Under the pieces are notes generated by a model, which was not told where the DNA came from, did not search any database, and saw only the letters and a program-made list of their open reading frames with translations. Position numbers and translations under genes: made by a program. A DNA stretch of 57,957 bases, from NCBI GenBank assembly GCA_009780885.1, contig WQZF01000007.1, forward strand, positions 1 through 57,957. The letters run 5' to 3'. Shown piece by piece: positions 55,747 to 57,957 of the stretch; positions within the stretch are counted from its first letter, which is position 1, and every line of letters begins with the position of its first letter. Source of the DNA: Betaproteobacteria bacterium (GTDB taxonomy: Bacteria; Pseudomonadota; Gammaproteobacteria; Burkholderiales; Rhodocyclaceae).

Positions 55747-56142
55747 ATGCAACGATTTCTTCCATGCCGCCTTCGGCCCTTTCTTCTCTTCCCGATGGTG
55801 GCGCTGCTGCTTTCCGCTTGCGGAGAATTTCAATCCAGGGAAGATGAAGAAACCAAAAAGAAAAACACGCTCGATTGCACGGCCAACAATCAGCGCTACC
55901 TGCTGCGTTTCCAGGACAAATACGAAGTGCGCCTTCTGATGCCCGATGGCGATCTGGTTTATCTCTACAACATGCCGACATCATCAGGCGCCATGCGCTA
56001 CGGGAACGACATGATCGAAGTGCGCAGCCAGGGCCTGGATCTGGTACTCGTCCAGAATCTCCGCTCGACCAAAATGGATTGCAAGCCGTACAAGATCGAG
56101 GACGAGAAGCAGCGCGAGCAGGATCAGAAGAAATTGAAATAG
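55747..56142 (+). CDS. Small lipoprotein with MliC-like domain
   Basis: A 131-residue predicted lipoprotein: signal peptide with lipobox LLSACG (Cys about 26), a charged linker ([10 protein letters not shown]), then a domain with two cysteines (DCTANN and MDCKPY) and [19 protein letters not shown]. The spacing SGA-Y-x-KG-like resembles MliC, the membrane-bound C-type lysozyme inhibitors, but only weakly. The tail is Lys/Gln/Glu-rich. Start at ATG 55747 with AGGAGA upstream, 23 bases after pyrX. Confidence 0.55.
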   Translation: MQRFLPCRLRPFLLFPMVALLLSACGEFQSREDEETKKKNTLDCTANNQRYLLRFQDKYEVRLLMPDGDLVYLYNMPTSSGAMRYGNDMIEVRSQGLDLVLVQNLRSTKMDCKPYKIEDEKQREQDQKKLK

Positions 56143-56198
56143 GGGGGCGGCGCTGGATGTTCGCGCCGCAATGCCTTTTCTGGGGAAGGCGATATTGG

Positions 56199-56275
56199 TG
56201 GTCGGGGCGACACGATTCGAACGTGCGACCTTCTGATCCCAAATCAGATGCGCTACCAGGCTGCGCTACGCCCCG
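56199..56275 (-). tRNA. tRNA-Pro (anticodon TGG)
   Basis: A 77-base cloverleaf on the minus strand. Acceptor stem CGGGGCG pairs with CGCCCCG and the gene encodes the 3' ACCA. The anticodon stem TCTGA / TCAGA encloses the loop TTTGGGA, so the anticodon is TGG; the T-loop has GTTCGAATC. It lies convergent to the lipoprotein gene, with a weak GC hairpin at about 56147-56169 between them. Confidence 0.95.
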
Positions 56276-56360
56276 ACGAGAGGCGCATTCTACAGAGAGT
56301 CGGCATTTTGGGCAATTCACGCGGCCAGCTTTTTGCCGTGCCGCACGCAAAGGGCGAGAC

Positions 56361-56482
56361 ATGGCGTAACAGGCGCCGAAGGCGCCCCGCATTGTGTAGG
56401 GGCGGGTGGTACGGGCGGGTTTCAAACCCGCCCCTACGCCGCCCCTACAGGAATCCCCAAGCTTCAGGTTGGGGTGACTCAA
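56361..56482 (+). repeat. 122-bp REP-like module, forward copy
   Basis: Four hairpin units in a row: GGCGCC / GGCGCC (about 56372-56386), outer GTAGGGGCGG with GCCGCCCCTAC, inner GGGCGGGTTT / AAACCCGCCC, and CCCCAA / TTGGGG (about 56456-56474). The copy at 57836-57957 is the same length, inverted, and differs at about one base in the part compared. A truncated copy lies at 123-194. Confidence 0.85.
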
Positions 56483-56483
56483 G

Positions 56484-56561
56484 AATTCTAAATTTGATTA
56501 AGTAATTATTTAATCAAAACCACTACTGTAGCCAAACATTATTTAAGTAAATTTAGAAAAT
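56484..56561 (+). repeat. AT-rich inverted-end repeat, copy 5
   Basis: A 78-bp element, left arm AATTCTAAATTTGATTAAG, core CACTACTGTAGCC (about 56521-56533) and right arm ending AAATTTAGAAAAT. It begins right after the forward REP-like module and ends 2 bases before the yacG ATG, so it is the untranslated leader of yacG. Confidence 0.85.
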
Positions 56562-56563
56562 CC

Positions 56564-56788
56564 ATGCCCAAAACTTCCTCCAGGCTCGTAGCCTGTCCGC
56601 AATGCGGAAAGAAATCCCCATGGAATCCTGAAAATCCCTGGCGGCCTTTTTGCTCGGAACGCTGCAAGACAATCGACCTCGCCGCCTGGGCCAACGAATC
56701 CTATCGGGTGCCGCAGCAGGGCGGGGGCGACGAAATTCCGGATTCCGAAAACGGTTTTGGGGAAGGGGATGAGCGGCCTGTTTCTTGA
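56564..56788 (+). CDS. yacG: DNA gyrase inhibitor YacG
   Basis: A 74-residue zinc-binding protein. [20 protein letters not shown] and [20 protein letters not shown] hold the four zinc-ligand cysteines (CxxC and CxxxC). E. coli YacG binds GyrB and blocks DNA binding. It normally follows coaE-zapD, but here it lies about 18 kb away, behind AT-rich copy 5, with no visible ribosome binding site. Confidence 0.9.
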   Translation: MPKTSSRLVACPQCGKKSPWNPENPWRPFCSERCKTIDLAAWANESYRVPQQGGGDEIPDSENGFGEGDERPVS

Positions 56789-56842
56789 TCCGGCCCATAA
56801 ATGGTGTGCAGGATGGGTTCCACTTCGCTCTCTCAAGAAATT

Positions 56843-57034
56843 GGATCCTGCGACTTCGCGCAGGATGACGGAGTGTGGCCCCTGACCCGTCATCCTGCGC
56901 GCAGCGAAGCGGAGTCGCAGGATCCAGAGGAAGATGCCAATCCCTGCTCCTGAGTTTCTTCGGCACGATTCGCGGCGGCAGGCCGATTACTGCGCTACCC
57001 ATGCTGCGCGAAGCGCGGCGTAGTCGCAGGATCT
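56843..57034. repeat. GGATCCTGCGACT inverted repeats
   Basis: GGATCCTGCGACT (56843-56855) and AGTCGCAGGATCC (56913-56925) are inverted arms that continue with CAGGATGACGG-type sequence; the left arm lacks about ten bases present in the right. A third partial copy, TAGTCGCAGGATC, is at about 57020-57033. They fill the 261-base gap between the convergent yacG and macrodomain genes. Confidence 0.6.
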
Positions 57035-57049
57035 GCCAGACGCTCCGCT

Positions 57050-57556
57050 TCAGGCCCTGAGCAGCTTTTCGTAAACCTGGAAATCGCCGGGGGCGTGGCA
57101 GCAGAAAATGACCGTTTCGGGTTTTTTTGCGTGCTCAAGAAAATTCCGGACGCAGCGAATGGCGATCTGCGCAGCCTCTTCGATCGGGTAGCCGTAGACG
57201 CCGGTGCTGATGCAGGGAAAGGCAATCGACGAAAGGTCGCGTTCTCCCGCCAGGATCAGGCTGCGCCGGTAGCACGAGATCAGGAAATCCTCTTCGCCGT
57301 GGCCGCCGCCCTGCCAGACCGGGCCGACGGTGTGGATCACGAAGCGGGCAGGCAGATGATAGCCACGGGTGATGCGTACCTGCCCGGTCGGGCAGCCGCC
57401 GAGCATCCGGCATTCTTCCAGCAATTCGGGGCCTGCAGCGCGATGGATCGCTCCATCGACGCCTCCGCCGCCTGTCAGCGAAGTGTTGGCGGCATTGACG
57501 ATCGCATCGACGTCGAGGGTAGTGATATCTGCTTCAATTGCACGAATGTTGGCCAT
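57050..57556 (-). CDS. Macrodomain ADP-ribose hydrolase (YmdB-like)
   Basis: A 168-residue single macrodomain. [20 protein letters not shown] is the ADP-ribose loop 1 (Asp and Asn ligands), [14 protein letters not shown] the catalytic loop, and [17 protein letters not shown] the phosphate loop. Family members hydrolyse O-acetyl-ADP-ribose or remove ADP-ribose from proteins and nucleic acid. It stands alone, enclosed by repeat modules on both sides, and its transcription unit is not clear. Confidence 0.9.
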   Translation of the reverse strand: MANIRAIEADITTLDVDAIVNAANTSLTGGGGVDGAIHRAAGPELLEECRMLGGCPTGQVRITRGYHLPARFVIHTVGPVWQGGGHGEEDFLISCYRRSLILAGERDLSSIAFPCISTGVYGYPIEEAAQIAIRCVRNFLEHAKKPETVIFCCHAPGDFQVYEKLLRA

Positions 57557-57721
57557 GGTGTTCCCTCGTTTTATGATGGCGGTCTGTGGGAATTTCTGTT
57601 TGGGACATCCTGCAAGGATACGCCTTATCTCGCATCACGAGAAGCCGTTTCGGGCAAATTCCGGCGCAGGACGCCGGGGTGAAGACACCCGTTTGTCTTG
57701 GACCGGCAGGATCAAAAATAA

Positions 57722-57758
57722 CATGGCCGGCGCGTTGCCGCGCCGGCCATGGCTTTTT
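57722..57758. terminator. Strong hairpin, probable bidirectional terminator
   Basis: CATGGCCGGCGCG (57722-57734) and CGCGCCGGCCATG (57739-57751) are perfect 13-bp arms with loop TTGC, followed by GCTTTTT, and preceded by AAAAATAA. No plus-strand gene precedes it, so it may serve a minus-strand gene lying to the right of the window. The 57557-57957 gap holds no supported gene. Confidence 0.6.
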
Positions 57759-57835
57759 CATGCGAGAGCAGGGAGGTCTGAAAGGAGCAGACCGTCTCTG
57801 CGTTGTCTCCTCGCTCCTTTGGTTATTTTCCAGTT

Positions 57836-57957
57836 TTGAGTCACCCCAACCTGAAGCTTGGGGATTCCTGTACGGGCGGCGTAGGGGCGGGTTTGAAACC
57901 CGCCCGTACCACCCGCCCCTACACAATGCGGGGCGCCTTCGGCGCCTGTTACGCCAT
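57836..57957 (-). repeat. 122-bp REP-like module, inverted copy
   Basis: Reverse complement of the module at 56361-56482, with GTACGGGCGGCG here against GTAGGGGCGGCG there as the one difference seen. It reaches the window edge, so it may continue. Together the two copies bracket 1.35 kb holding AT-rich copy 5, yacG and the macrodomain gene. Confidence 0.85.

Noticed and set aside
57534-57926. Minus-strand open frame in the right end gap
   Set aside because: It is formed by the REP-like module and the terminator palindrome and has no protein-like features.

Overview
The window looks like a chromosomal segment of a GC-rich betaproteobacterium, most like the Rhodocyclales or nearby Nitrosomonadales. 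The basis is gene order and protein character: mrcA divergent from pilMNOPQ-aroKB-dgt, rph with a PP2C/kinase pair beside yicC, gmk-rpoZ-spoT, coaE-zapD, hemL-thiE-thiD beside pilGHIJ-chpA, and yqgE-ruvX-pyrR-pyrB-pyrC'. This is recognition by eye; no database search was run.

Layout. 1-122: right end of an IS3-family element cut by the window edge and abutting a REP-like palindrome. 209-3774 (minus): lptM-lysA followed by a RegB/RegA-type redox two-component pair. 3857-6597: cyaY and the penicillin-binding protein 1A gene. 6773-13139: type IV pilus alignment and secretin operon pilMNOPQ with an extra secreted Ig-like protein gene at its end. 13244-16021: aroK-aroB-dgt. 16160-18858 (minus): rph, a PP2C phosphatase and a Ser/Thr kinase. 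19117-19983: yicC. 20113-29061: accessory island inserted between yicC and gmk. 29142-34536: gmk, rpoZ, spoT, dadA, tatD. 34980-38648: TrpB2-like enzyme, SPOR protein, coaE, zapD. 38657-41435 (minus): thiD-thiE-hemL. 41764-51553: the Chp chemosensory operon pilG-pilH-pilI-pilJ-chpA that controls type IV pili. 51904-56142: yqgE-ruvX-pyrR-pyrB-pyrC' and a small lipoprotein. 56199-57957: tRNA-Pro, yacG and a macrodomain gene in a repeat-rich tail.

The most interesting part is the 9-kb island. It encodes a Res-like helicase-nuclease, a Fic protein with an inhibitory motif and a C-terminal helical region, a type III-like (beta-class) DNA methyltransferase, and an OLD-like ATPase with a TOPRIM domain. 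The order res-fic-mod-ATPase is compact. A perfect 15-bp-stem hairpin covers the fic stop codon just before mod, and a short relic of a helicase gene sits at the right border. I read it as a composite anti-phage system in which Fic and the OLD-like protein may be functional parts of a restriction-modification core.

The second theme is repeats. Five copies of an AT-rich element of about 80 bp with near-perfect inverted ends, all in the same orientation, lie between genes; one supplies the tatD stop codon and another ends 2 bp before the yacG start. A separate GC-rich REP-like family carrying GTAG hairpins occurs at four places, including two 122-bp copies in inverted orientation that bracket yacG and the macrodomain gene. 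Several gene-order breaks (rph without rdgB, yacG away from zapD) fall next to these repeats. Start codons were adjusted from the longest open frames where a ribosome binding site, overlap or family start supported it.
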